Shown piece after piece: positions 35,014-44,422 of a DNA stretch of 64,000 bases (position 1 is its first letter; each line of letters starts with the position of its first letter). This DNA comes from Bacteroidales bacterium (GTDB lineage: Bacteria; Bacteroidota; Bacteroidia; Bacteroidales; UBA12077). The notes under the pieces are model-generated. The model was not told the DNA's origin and ran no database searches. It saw nothing but the letters and a program-made list of their open reading frames with translations. The position numbers and the translations under genes were made by a program. Where the stretch lies: positions 38,509-102,508 of the forward strand of contig DMBU01000068.1 of the NCBI GenBank assembly GCA_003446015.1, read 5' to 3'.

Positions 35014-38000
35014 ATGTCAAAAAACAAGAAATTTATAACTTGCGACGGTAACTATGCAGCAGCACATGTGGCTTATATGTTTAGTGAAGTGGCAGCAATT
35101 TATCCGATTACTCCTTCTTCAACTATGGCAGAATATGTTGATGAATGGGCCTCTTTCGGACGTAAAAATATCTTTGGAGATCAGGTTAAGGTAGTTGAAA
35201 TGCAGTCGGAGGGTGGTGCAGCAGGTGCTGTTCACGGTTCATTGCAAGCGGGTGCATTAACTACAACTTTTACAGCTTCACAGGGTTTATTATTAATGAT
35301 TCCTAATATGTATAAAATTTCTGGTGAATTATTGCCAGGCGTTTTTCACGTAAGTGCACGAAGTTTAGCTGCTCAGGCTCTTTCAATTTTCGGTGATCAT
35401 AGTGATGTTATGAGTACAAGACACACTGGTTTTGCCATGTTAGCAACTGGTAGTGTTCAGGAAATTATGGACATTGCAGGTATTGCTCATCTTGCATCAA
35501 TAAAATCAAGAATTCCGTTTTTGCATTTCTTTGATGGTTTCAGAACTTCTCATGAAATTCAAAAAGTTGAATATTTTGAAAATGAGGACCTGGCTAAGTT
35601 ACTTGATTATGAAGCATTACAGAAATTCAGAGATGGAGCACTAAATCCAGAGCATCCTGTTACTCGTGGTACAGCGCAGAATCCGGATATTTATTTCCAA
35701 TCACGTGAAGCTGCAAATATATTCTACGATCCAATTCCTGATTTAGTTGAATCATATATGCAGGAAATTACAAAATTAACTGGTCGTGAATATCATCCAT
35801 TTACATATTATGGACCTGAAGATGCTGAAAATATTATCGTAGCAATGGGTTCAATTACTTCAACTATTAAAGAAGTAATTGATTACAAATTAGCTAAAGG
35901 TGAAAAAGTTGGTTTAATCTCAGTTCATCTATATCGACCATTTTCTGAGAAATATTTCATGAAAGTTCTTCCAAAATCAGTTAAACGTATTTCTGTTTTA
36001 GATAGAACGAAAGAACCAGGAGCTAACGGAGAACCATTATATCTTGATATTAGAGAATTATTCTATGGAAAAGAGAAAGCGCCAATGGTTATTGGAGGCC
36101 GATATGGATTAAGCTCAAAAGATACAACTCCTTCTCACATTATTTCAGTATATGATAATTTAGCTATGGCTGAACCTAAAAATCATTTTACTGTAGGTAT
36201 TGTTGATGATGTTAAATTCTTATCCTTACCAATATTACCTGAAATCAGCGTTGTACCAAAAGGTACTTTCGAAGGTAAATTTTATGGTTTAGGTTCTGAC
36301 GGAACAGTTGGAGCAAATAAAAACTCAATTAAAATTATTGGTGACTCAACAGATAAATATGCACAAGCTTATTTTGCATACGATTCTAAAAAATCAGGTG
36401 GTATTACAGTTTCTCACCTCCGTTTTGGGGATAAAGAAATTCGTTCGCCTTATTTAGTTGGAACACCTGATTTCGTTGCATGCCACGTTCCTTCATATTT
36501 AGATAAATATGATATGTTAAGAGGTATTAAAAAAGGTGGTACTTTCTTACTAAATAGTATTTGGGATGCTGAAGAAACCAAAAATCATTTCCCTGATGAA
36601 ATGAAAAAAGTTTTAGCTGAAAAAGAAATCAAATGTTACATAATAAACGCAACTAAGATTGCTGATGACATTGGTTTGGGTAATAGAACAAATACAATAT
36701 TACAATCTGCATTCTTTAAAATATCAAATGTAATTCCTTACGAGCAAGCAGTTGATCAAATGAAGAAAGCTATCGTTAAGTCTTACGGCAGAAAAGGAGA
36801 AGATGTTGTTAAAATGAATAAAGCTGCTGTTGATCGTGGTGGTGATGTTGAGGAAATCAAAATCCCCGTTGAATGGAAAAATATTGAAATAAAAGCAAAA
36901 AAAGACGATAGAAATATTCCTGATTTTATTAAGAATGTTGTTGAACCTATCAATGCTCAAAAGGGGGATGATCTTCCTGTAAGTGCATTTGTTGGAAGAG
37001 AAGATGGTACTTTCCCGGCAGGAACTACGGCTTATGAAAAACGTGGTATTGCTGTTACGGTGCCAGAATGGATTCCTGAAAATTGTATTCAGTGTAATCA
37101 GTGTGCATATGTTTGTCCTCACGCAGTAATTCGTCCTTTCTTATTAACAGAAGAAGAAGTGGCAAATGCTCCTAAAGGTACTGAGGTTATTACAGGAACA
37201 GGTGGTACAAAAGAATATAAGTTCAGAATGCAGGTAAGTCCACTGGATTGTACAGGTTGTGGAAACTGCGAAGATGTTTGTCCTGCTAAAACAAAAGCGT
37301 TGGTAATGAAACCTTTGGAAACTCAATTGGTTGAAAACGAACGTTGGGATTATATGCATAATAAGGTTGGTTATAAAGACACTGTTTTACAAAAAGATAA
37401 GAGTGTTAAAAATAGCCAGTTTGCTCAACCTTTATTTGAGTTTAGCGGTGCTTGCGCTGGTTGTGGAGAAACTCCTTATATTAAAACAATCACACAATTA
37501 TTTGGAGATCGAATGATGGTTGCAAATGCAACAGGATGTTCTTCAATTTACGGTGGTTCTGCTCCAGCTACTCCTTATTGTGAAAATAAGGATGGTAAAG
37601 GTCCTGCCTGGGCAAACTCATTATTTGAAGACAATGCTGAATATGGATTAGGTATGCATGTTGGTGTTGAAAAACTTAGATCAAGAATAGCAGAAAAAAT
37701 GAATGCATCAATGAATGATGTATCTGCTAATACTCAAACTGCATTTAAAGAGTGGATTGAAAACATGTTTAAGGCAGAAGAATCGAGAGTAGCATCTGAA
37801 AAAGTTATTGAAGCATGTAAAAAAGAAAAGAACCCAATTGCAAAAGATATATTAGCTCTTGAGCAGTATCTAATTAAAAAATCTACCTGGATATTTGGGG
37901 GTGATGGTTGGGCTTACGATATTGGATATGGTGGATTAGATCATGTTCTGGCATCTGGTGAAGATGTAAACGTTCTTGTGTTAGATACGGAAGTTTATTC

Positions 38001-38529
38001 AAATACAGGAGGTCAGGCATCTAAATCAACTCCAATTGGTGCTGTTGCTAAATTTGCCGCTGCAGGTATGCGAACACGTAAAAAAGATTTGGGTATGATG
38101 GCCATGTCGTACGGATATGTTTACGTTGCACAGGTTGCAATGGGAGCAAGCCAAAATCAGTATTTTAAAGCTATTAAAGAAGCTGAAGCTTATCCGGGAC
38201 CATCATTGATCATTGCTTATGCGCCTTGTATTAATCACGGATTAAGATTAGGAATGGGTAAAACTCAATTGGAATCTAAATTAGCTGTTGAGGCTGGATA
38301 CTGGCATAATTACCGATTCAATCCTTTATTAGAGGCTGAAGGTAAAAATCCATTTGAACTAGATTCGAAAGAACCAGAATGGGATAAATTTCAGGATTTC
38401 CTAAAGAGCGAAGTACGCTACACTTCATTGAAGAAATCGTTCCCAGCTGAAGCTGATGTATTATTTAGGCAAGCTGAAAATGATGCTAAATGGAGATATA
38501 ATAACTATAAAAAATTAGCTTCAAACTAG
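35014..38529 (+). CDS. nifJ: Pyruvate:ferredoxin (flavodoxin) oxidoreductase
   Basis: 1171 residues, the single-chain homodimeric form. The N-terminal domain has YPITPSSTMAEYVDEW; the gamma-like region follows; the two ferredoxin clusters are CIQCNQCAYVCPHAV and CTGCGNCEDVCPAK; the proximal cluster and thiamine domain have GACAGCGETPYIK, ATGCSSIYGGSAP, GGDGWAYDIGYGGLDH and VYSNTGGQASKSTP. It oxidises pyruvate to acetyl-CoA and reduces ferredoxin, pointing to an anaerobic or fermentative lifestyle. AAGGAG lies 9 bases before the ATG, a clear Shine-Dalgarno rare for this genome. Confidence 0.97.
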   Translation: MSKNKKFITCDGNYAAAHVAYMFSEVAAIYPITPSSTMAEYVDEWASFGRKNIFGDQVKVVEMQSEGGAAGAVHGSLQAGALTTTFTASQGLLLMIPNMYKISGELLPGVFHVSARSLAAQALSIFGDHSDVMSTRHTGFAMLATGSVQEIMDIAGIAHLASIKSRIPFLHFFDGFRTSHEIQKVEYFENEDLAKLLDYEALQKFRDGALNPEHPVTRGTAQNPDIYFQSREAANIFYDPIPDLVESYMQEITKLTGREYHPFTYYGPEDAENIIVAMGSITSTIKEVIDYKLAKGEKVGLISVHLYRPFSEKYFMKVLPKSVKRISVLDRTKEPGANGEPLYLDIRELFYGKEKAPMVIGGRYGLSSKDTTPSHIISVYDNLAMAEPKNHFTVGIVDDVKFLSLPILPEISVVPKGTFEGKFYGLGSDGTVGANKNSIKIIGDSTDKYAQAYFAYDSKKSGGITVSHLRFGDKEIRSPYLVGTPDFVACHVPSYLDKYDMLRGIKKGGTFLLNSIWDAEETKNHFPDEMKKVLAEKEIKCYIINATKIADDIGLGNRTNTILQSAFFKISNVIPYEQAVDQMKKAIVKSYGRKGEDVVKMNKAAVDRGGDVEEIKIPVEWKNIEIKAKKDDRNIPDFIKNVVEPINAQKGDDLPVSAFVGREDGTFPAGTTAYEKRGIAVTVPEWIPENCIQCNQCAYVCPHAVIRPFLLTEEEVANAPKGTEVITGTGGTKEYKFRMQVSPLDCTGCGNCEDVCPAKTKALVMKPLETQLVENERWDYMHNKVGYKDTVLQKDKSVKNSQFAQPLFEFSGACAGCGETPYIKTITQLFGDRMMVANATGCSSIYGGSAPATPYCENKDGKGPAWANSLFEDNAEYGLGMHVGVEKLRSRIAEKMNASMNDVSANTQTAFKEWIENMFKAEESRVASEKVIEACKKEKNPIAKDILALEQYLIKKSTWIFGGDGWAYDIGYGGLDHVLASGEDVNVLVLDTEVYSNTGGQASKSTPIGAVAKFAAAGMRTRKKDLGMMAMSYGYVYVAQVAMGASQNQYFKAIKEAEAYPGPSLIIAYAPCINHGLRLGMGKTQLESKLAVEAGYWHNYRFNPLLEAEGKNPFELDSKEPEWDKFQDFLKSEVRYTSLKKSFPAEADVLFRQAENDAKWRYNNYKKLASN

Positions 38530-38549
38530 AACTTTAGTAATAATAAATA

Positions 38550-38582
38550 AAGAAAAGCAGGACTTATAGTTCTGCTTTTCTT
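38550..38582 (+). terminator. Terminator after the PFOR gene
   Basis: AAGAAAAGCAG pairs with CTGCTTTTCTT (11 bp) around GACTTATAGTT, followed by ATTT. Confidence 0.75.
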
Positions 38583-38636
38583 ATTTAAAATCAATTTATA
38601 TTATAACTTGTTTTTTAATGTTTAGATTAAGTAATA

Positions 38637-39311
38637 TTAATTATTTATAATATCTTTTAATATGACTTTTTTAGAATTTGTTGTTATTTCTAGAATATTT
38701 TTATTCTTAGAATTTAATGTTACGGGAATAATCTCAGTATCATCTTTAAGTATTAATACATTTAAATAGTTTGTTTGTATCACAAACGGATTTGCTGTTA
38801 ATGCCCAGTATTCATCATTAATATTAAATTTAAAAAGAACACTTATATTTTCTCTTTCAGTAGAAAATATATCGCTGCTTTCATTTATGGATAGATCTCC
38901 ATGGTGGTGTTGGTCCAATATATAATTATTTGAGTCATAAAATGAACTTACATATATTAGGTTAAAAGACGAGTTGTTTTTGACTTGATAAGCAGTTGAT
39001 TGTTTAATAAAAATCTGTTTAGTAAACTCATCATGTCCTACATCATTTTTAGCAATTAATTTGACATTATAATTCCCACCAATTTTAAATAAATGAGAAG
39101 GGTTTTCTTCCGTTGATGTTTGTCCATCGTCAAAGTCCCATAAAAGTTCATCTGCATGTATAGATAAATCTATAAACGAAATAGTGCAAGGTGAAGTAAG
39201 TTCTCTATCAGGGCATGAAAATTCTGCTGTAGGAGATGGAGAAGGTTCTTCATCTGAACAAAAGGTAAATACAAAAAGGGAAATCATAAATAAAAGGTAA
39301 TTTTTTCTCAT
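38637..39311 (-). CDS. PKD-domain lipoprotein
   Basis: 224 residues. A lipoprotein-like signal (LFMISLFVFTFCSDEE, Cys ~18) and a Pro/Ser-rich linker precede one PKD domain (~30-105) with the hallmark WDFDDGQTSTEENPSHLF and VKLIAKNDVGHDEFTK. The C-terminal ~110 residues form predicted beta structure without a recognisable family. PKD domains mediate surface protein or polysaccharide contacts. It lies between the PFOR and DHOD-like genes on the opposite strand, so it looks like an insertion into a commonly adjacent pair. Confidence 0.75.
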   Translation of the reverse strand: MRKNYLLFMISLFVFTFCSDEEPSPSPTAEFSCPDRELTSPCTISFIDLSIHADELLWDFDDGQTSTEENPSHLFKIGGNYNVKLIAKNDVGHDEFTKQIFIKQSTAYQVKNNSSFNLIYVSSFYDSNNYILDQHHHGDLSINESSDIFSTERENISVLFKFNINDEYWALTANPFVIQTNYLNVLILKDDTEIIPVTLNSKNKNILEITTNSKKVILKDIINN

Positions 39312-39515
39312 TTTTTTAATTTTTTAGGTTTTAGAAATAAATATGAATTTATATTTATTTTTTGAAATCCCAAATTACATTTAAATTTAAATTAGCTTCT
39401 GTTTATTTTTTATTTAATAAAACCGGTAAAATATTAAACAAGATTTGAACTAAAATTTAAAATACTTGTTATAAATATTAAAGAAATAAACGTTAAACTA
39501 AAACCCCCGAATTGT

Positions 39516-40532
39516 ATGGCAGATTTAAGTACCACCTATATGGGATTAAAATTGAAGAATCCTATTATTGCCGGTTCATCAAATTTAGCTTTAGACATTA
39601 GAAATGTTAAAGCTATGGAAGAAGCTGGTATTGGAGCAATTGTTTATAAATCTTTATTCGAAGAACAGGTTAATTTTGAATCAGCCGACTTAGATGAAGA
39701 TTTGCAGGCATATAATGACAGGCATGCTGAAATGACCAAGATTTATCCTGAAATGAAACATGCAGGTCCGAAAGATTTTTTATTACAACTTAAAAAAATT
39801 AAGGAAAATACTTCAGTTCCTTTAATTGCCAGTATTAATGCTATTTATGAAGAGACATGGGTTGAGTATGCAAAGTTAATAGAAGAAACAGGGGTGGATG
39901 CTTTAGAAATTAATTTGTATAAAACACCTAAACATTTCGAAGATACAGGTGAAAGTCTTGAAAAAAGAAAATTAGAAATTATAAAAGCTGTGAGAAAGGC
40001 GGTTAAGATACCTGTTGCAGTTAAATTAAGCCCCTTTTATAGTGGACTTCTTAATTTTATCTCCGAAGTTGATAAGACAGGAATTAATGGTTTGGTGCTG
40101 TTTAATAAATTGTTTGAACCAGAAATCGATATTAATGAAGAAAAACCATTGTTCCCTTTTAACTTAAGTAATAAAGGAGATCATAGATTGCCACTGCGGT
40201 ACGCAGGATTGTTGCATGGAAATGTAAAAGCTGATATTTGTAGCTCATCTGGAATCTTTGATGGGGATGATGTTATTAAGATGTTGTTAGCTGGTGCCGA
40301 TACCGTTCAGGTTGTGAGTACACTGTATAAAAATAAAATTGGCCATATTACAACTATTGTAAATCGATTAGAGGAATGGATGGATAATAAAGGCTATAAA
40401 ACAATCAATGATTTTAAAGGGAAATTATCACGAAAAAAATGTAATGATCCATATGTTTATTTAAGAGCGCAATATGTTGATATTTTACTTAATAGTTCGG
40501 ACAAATTGCTAAAGAAATTTCCTGTAATATAA
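39516..40532 (+). CDS. Dihydroorotate dehydrogenase-like flavoprotein
   Basis: 338 residues, an FMN TIM barrel like class 1 dihydroorotate dehydrogenases: LSTTYMGLKLKNPIIAGSSNLALD at the start, VDALEINLYKTPKHFEDTG, VAVKLSPFY (substrate/FMN Lys) and SSGIFDGDDVIKMLLAGADTVQVVSTLY at the FMN phosphate site. True PyrD has NxSCPN where this protein has NLYKTP, so the usual catalytic Cys/Ser is missing. This subfamily is often next to PFOR genes and is unlikely to be the main PyrD. Function unknown, possibly redox-linked to PFOR. Confidence 0.8.
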   Translation: MADLSTTYMGLKLKNPIIAGSSNLALDIRNVKAMEEAGIGAIVYKSLFEEQVNFESADLDEDLQAYNDRHAEMTKIYPEMKHAGPKDFLLQLKKIKENTSVPLIASINAIYEETWVEYAKLIEETGVDALEINLYKTPKHFEDTGESLEKRKLEIIKAVRKAVKIPVAVKLSPFYSGLLNFISEVDKTGINGLVLFNKLFEPEIDINEEKPLFPFNLSNKGDHRLPLRYAGLLHGNVKADICSSSGIFDGDDVIKMLLAGADTVQVVSTLYKNKIGHITTIVNRLEEWMDNKGYKTINDFKGKLSRKKCNDPYVYLRAQYVDILLNSSDKLLKKFPVI

Positions 40533-40573
40533 TACGTAAAAGATGTTGTCCTAAAATGAACGTTTTTGCTACG

Positions 40574-40645
40574 AAGGCTCAAAGACACGAAATTTTACAA
40601 AGTGTTAATTTGCTGTAAACATTGCTTTGTGATTCTTTGAGCCTT
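40574..40645. repeat. Intergenic inverted repeat (CTCAAAG type)
   Basis: AAGGCTCAAAG (40574-40584) and CTTTGAGCCTT (40635-40645) are perfect 11-bp inverted arms, with inner ACAAAG/CTTTGT arms. A second, imperfect hairpin TCCCGA/TTGGGA follows at ~40648. This resembles dispersed intergenic repeats of Bacteroidota; it may also terminate the two convergent genes. Confidence 0.55.
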
Positions 40646-40707
40646 TGTCCCGATTATTATTGGGATAGTGGCTAATTTTCATTAAATCTTCTTGGATACT
40701 ACCTTTT

Positions 40708-41178
40708 TTATTTAAGAACCTCTCGTTTTAGGTAAGGCGTATAATCTTTAACTATTTGCTGATATTTTTCATTAAATAGTTTTGATGATATAATGAAATC
40801 GGCAGAAGAACGGTTGCTAGCCATTGGTATATTGTATAAAACAGCAATACGTAATAAGGCTTTTACATCAACATCATGAGGTTGAGGTTCCATTGGATCC
40901 CATAGAAAAATTAGTAAATCTATTTCTTCGGTTGCAATTAAGGCACCCAATTGTTGATCACCTCCTAAAGGTCCTGATTTTAATTTTTTAATCTTTTTAT
41001 TGGGTTTATTATCTTCTCTTAGTTTTTTATTTAATAATTTCTCAATTAAGGTACCTGTTGTTCCTGTGCAAGTTAATTCATGTTTTACAAGAGTTTCCCA
41101 GTTCCATTCTACCCAGTCCAAAAGATCTTTTTTCCTATTATCATGAGCTACAAGTGCTATTCGTTTTCTTTTCTCCAT
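40708..41178 (-). CDS. mgsA: Methylglyoxal synthase
   Basis: 156 residues, full length. Phosphate-binding CTGTTGTLIEKLL, the catalytic region SGPLGGDQQLGALIA (Asp of GGD) and DLLIFLWDPMEPQPHDVDVKALLRIAV are all present. It converts dihydroxyacetone phosphate to methylglyoxal, bypassing lower glycolysis under phosphate shortage. It follows the carboxyltransferase-like gene by 26 bases on the same strand. Confidence 0.95.
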   Translation of the reverse strand: MEKRKRIALVAHDNRKKDLLDWVEWNWETLVKHELTCTGTTGTLIEKLLNKKLREDNKPNKKIKKLKSGPLGGDQQLGALIATEEIDLLIFLWDPMEPQPHDVDVKALLRIAVLYNIPMASNRSSADFIISSKLFNEKYQQIVKDYTPYLKREVLK

Positions 41179-41204
41179 TTTAAAACTAATTTAAGATTTA
41201 CATT

Positions 41205-42947
41205 TTACTTTAATCTGACAATAACATCGCCTTTAGAAACCATATCTCCATGTTGGAAAAATATTTCATCAACTTCACCATCGTAATCCGATACTATTTC
41301 ATCATAAGTATAATTATTTTCAATGTAGCAGATGCGTTGTCCTTTTTTTACAATATTACCCAATTCTACCGCTTGTTCTTCAATAAAATAGTTTAAGTTA
41401 TAAAAAATTCTTCCCATATAAGGTGATGCAATGTCTTTTTTAGAAGGGTCGGCTTTAACATGTCCTGTGCCAATGGGTTTATTGATTTCTTCACGAATTT
41501 TTTGAAGTTCTTCGTTAAATCGTTGCTTTGCAATCCCCGATTTAAAATCCTGATATTGTCGTTCATGCATCGCGAATTCAAACAGTTCTTCATCATCCTG
41601 GCCTGTGTCCCAACCATTTTCTACCATTTCATTTCTGAATTTATCGAGCTCGTTGGGATAGTTATCTTGAGGTATTCCTGTGTAAAACTCTTTTCCCTGG
41701 CTCTTTGCTATTTCAATAATTTGAGGATCCAGATTCCCGGGTAATTTACCTGCCTTTCCAATGATCATATCCCAGGCATTATTATCAATGATAGAGAATT
41801 TCTCTTTTCCCTGAATCTCTTGCATTACATTAAGCAAAGCTATGTTCTTAACATATTGGCTAAAAGGCGTAACCAGGGGTGGATTCCCTAGTTTTGGCCA
41901 AATATCAATGACCTCATCAAATAATTTTACTAAAAGATCATCTTCCGTTAACTTTTCTTTTCCACTGGCTTCCAAAGTCTGATTTAAACCCTGTTGAACA
42001 CCCTTTAAATCAGCCATCATACTTCCCATCATCCCACCTGGCAATCCTGGCTGTACAAGCAAAGATGACATATAACGATTTTTTGGATTTATAAAATAGC
42101 CTAAAAAATCATCTATGAATTCCTGATTTAATGCTCGGGCCTTCATATATGCTTTCATATTTATCTCAGGCACCTTAAATCCGGCATCTTTAAGCATTGC
42201 CTGTATAGTAATAACATCAGGATGAACCATTCCCCAAGATAAAGGCTCCATGGCTACGTCAACATATTCGGCACCAGCTTTTGCCACCTCCAGTATTGAT
42301 GCAACAGAAAATCCCGGACCTGAATGTCCATGATATTGAACTAAAATATGAGGATATTTATCTTTGATGTTGCTAACAAGTTTTCCTAAAGTTACCGGAC
42401 GGCCAATACCAGCCATATCTTTTAAACATATCTCATCAGTTCCATATTCTACGGCTTTATCAACAACTCCCATGAAATACTTAATAGTATGTATTTCAGA
42501 ATGAGTGATACTTAATGTTGCCTGCGAAATCATTCCTGCTTCTTTGGCATATTTTATGGAAAGTTCAAGGTTACGGTGATCGTTTAATCCGCAAAACGAA
42601 CGCGCAATATCAACGCCCTGAGCTTTTTTAACTTTATACATTAACTTCCTGATATCAGCAGGAACCGGGTACATTCTGATTCCATTCAAAGCCCTTTCAA
42701 GCATGTGAGTCTGAATTCCCGCTTCATTAAACGGCTTGGTCCATTCTCTGACAGCTTTATTAGGGTTTTCTCCATACAATAAATTTACTTGCTCGAAGGC
42801 TCCACCATTGGTTTCAATTCTCGAGAAACAACCCATATCAATAATTACAGGAGCTATTTTTTTTAGCTGATCAACACGAGGTACATATTTCCCTGATGAT
42901 TGCCACATATCCCGATATACTAAACTAAATTTGATTTCTTTGCTCAT
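41205..42947 (-). CDS. Carboxyltransferase-like protein with a biotinyl-like domain lacking the biotin Lys
   Basis: 580 residues from the ATG at 42947 (a TTG two codons earlier is less likely). The N-terminal ~300 residues are a carboxyltransferase TIM barrel as in OadA/PycB: YRDMWQS, IETNGGAFEQ, ICLKDMAGIG (the carbamylated Lys), YHGHSG and VDVAMEPLSWG. A PYC_OADA-like helical region follows. The last ~75 residues are a biotinyl/lipoyl-like domain, but where active domains have EAMKM this one has ENNYT, so the biotinylated Lys is Tyr. It may act with a separate carrier, or without biotin. Confidence 0.8.
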   Translation of the reverse strand: MSKEIKFSLVYRDMWQSSGKYVPRVDQLKKIAPVIIDMGCFSRIETNGGAFEQVNLLYGENPNKAVREWTKPFNEAGIQTHMLERALNGIRMYPVPADIRKLMYKVKKAQGVDIARSFCGLNDHRNLELSIKYAKEAGMISQATLSITHSEIHTIKYFMGVVDKAVEYGTDEICLKDMAGIGRPVTLGKLVSNIKDKYPHILVQYHGHSGPGFSVASILEVAKAGAEYVDVAMEPLSWGMVHPDVITIQAMLKDAGFKVPEINMKAYMKARALNQEFIDDFLGYFINPKNRYMSSLLVQPGLPGGMMGSMMADLKGVQQGLNQTLEASGKEKLTEDDLLVKLFDEVIDIWPKLGNPPLVTPFSQYVKNIALLNVMQEIQGKEKFSIIDNNAWDMIIGKAGKLPGNLDPQIIEIAKSQGKEFYTGIPQDNYPNELDKFRNEMVENGWDTGQDDEELFEFAMHERQYQDFKSGIAKQRFNEELQKIREEINKPIGTGHVKADPSKKDIASPYMGRIFYNLNYFIEEQAVELGNIVKKGQRICYIENNYTYDEIVSDYDGEVDEIFFQHGDMVSKGDVIVRLK

Positions 42948-43275
42948 ATACAAATTTGCAATTCGTTAAAAAAATGTATTCTATTAAAATAGAAATGAAT
43001 GTTTATTAAATATCTAAGAGAATATATTGCTTATCAAATTTAACGAAAAATACCATGCTGCTATATGTTTTAAAACTTAAGTAATACAAGCAGTTTGTTA
43101 ATGTTTTGAAAATCATTTGAAAATATCTTAAATGTTATAAATCATAATTTAAATTATACAAGGTATAAAAAATTGAAAACATGATAACAGAATTACATGC
43201 ATGTATTTTAAAGTTGATTGGTTTTAATTAGATAATAATATTTTAACTTTGTGCTTTAAAATTAAATTTAATACC
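42948..43275. other. Divergent intergenic region upstream of ruvX
   Basis: No gene is visible. TAACTTTG (43244-43251), an exact -7 consensus, lies 24 bases before the ruvX ATG, with TTG at 43218-43220 about 23 bases upstream, slightly longer than usual spacing. The rest is AT-rich. Confidence 0.45.
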
Positions 43276-43695
43276 ATGGGAAGAGTCCTGGCAATTGATT
43301 ATGGTAGAAAAAGGGTTGGCATAGCTGTAACAGATCCTTTACAAATTATAGCAAATTCTTTAACTACAGTTCATTCCAAGGATATATGGACTTTCCTGGC
43401 TGAGTATCTTGGAAAGGAAGATGTAGAATGTATAGTTGTAGGATACCCAAAACAAATGAACAATCAGGCTTCCGAAGCTGTTAGATTCATTAATCCGTTT
43501 TTGAAAAAATTAACAAAAACTTATCCTGATATGGAAGTGAAAATTGTTGATGAAAGATTTACATCAAAAATGGCACATCAAACAATGATAGATGCTGGTT
43601 TAAGAAAAAAAGCAAGACAAAATAAAGCTCTTGTTGATACAATAAGTGCAACAATTATTTTACAATCATATTTAGAACAAAAATCAAAATATTAA
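43276..43695 (+). CDS. ruvX: Holliday junction resolvase-like RuvX (YqgF)
   Basis: 139 residues from the ATG at 43276 (nine codons upstream are rejected because the start ATGGGAAGAGTC aligns with the family N-terminus MGRVLAIDYG). The RNase H-like fold shows DYGRKRVGIAVTDPL, VVGYPKQMNNQASE, VKIVDERFTSKMA and KALVDTISATIILQSYLE, carrying the acidic catalytic residues. It acts on pre-16S rRNA and possibly branched DNA. One base separates it from def. Confidence 0.93.
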   Translation: MGRVLAIDYGRKRVGIAVTDPLQIIANSLTTVHSKDIWTFLAEYLGKEDVECIVVGYPKQMNNQASEAVRFINPFLKKLTKTYPDMEVKIVDERFTSKMAHQTMIDAGLRKKARQNKALVDTISATIILQSYLEQKSKY

Positions 43696-43696
43696 A

Positions 43697-44251
43697 ATGA
43701 TTTATCCAATAGTAGTTTACGGTTCGCCGGTTTTAAGAAAAGTTGCCCAGGAAATAGATAAAGATTATCCTTTACTAAAAGATTTTATTGATGACATGTG
43801 GGAAACAATGTATGTTTCCGACGGATTAGGCCTGGCTGCTCCTCAGGTTGGGAAATCAATACGTTTATTTGTTATTGATGGTGCTCCGCTTGAAGAGGAT
43901 GATCCTAATTTAAAAGATTTTAAAAAAGTATTTATAAATGCCAAAATAATAGAAAAATCGAGCGAGGAAATTACAATCAACGAAGGTTGTTTAAGTATTC
44001 CACTTTTAAGAGAGGAAGTAATCCGACCTGAAAAAGTGAGATTAGAGTATTATGATGAGAATTTCAATTTTCATGATGAATGGTTCGAAGGAATGGCGGC
44101 TCGGGTAATTCAACATGAATATGATCATACGGAAGGTATTATGTTTACGGATAAAGTTGCACCCTTAAAAAAGCGATTACTTAAAGGAAAGCTTCTTGCT
44201 ATTTCAAAAGGCAAATTTAAGGTCGATTATAAAACTAAATTACCCAGGTAA
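43697..44251 (+). CDS. def: Peptide deformylase
   Basis: 184 residues. The three metal-site motifs are GLGLAAPQVG (~50-60), EGCLSIP (Cys ligand, ~97-103) and the HExxH-type QHEYDHTEG (~138-146). It removes the N-formyl group from nascent proteins. It forms an operon with ruvX; a hairpin terminator follows. Confidence 0.96.
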   Translation: MIYPIVVYGSPVLRKVAQEIDKDYPLLKDFIDDMWETMYVSDGLGLAAPQVGKSIRLFVIDGAPLEEDDPNLKDFKKVFINAKIIEKSSEEITINEGCLSIPLLREEVIRPEKVRLEYYDENFNFHDEWFEGMAARVIQHEYDHTEGIMFTDKVAPLKKRLLKGKLLAISKGKFKVDYKTKLPR

Positions 44252-44271
44252 TACGATCAAAACATTTTATC

Positions 44272-44300
44272 AGCCTCATAGGAATTCTATGGGGCTTTTC
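44272..44300 (+). terminator. Terminator after ruvX-def
   Basis: AGCCTCATAG (44272-44281) pairs with CTATGGGGCT (44287-44296) with one wobble, followed by TTTCTTTT. Confidence 0.75.
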
Positions 44301-44422
44301 TTTTAAACTTTTCAAGAATTTACAAGTCTAAAATTTGCAATATTGAACACTCTTTGTACTTAAATGTTTGTAAATTTATATACTTAGCGGATCAAAATGA
44401 TACTAACCAAATTCAAATAAAG

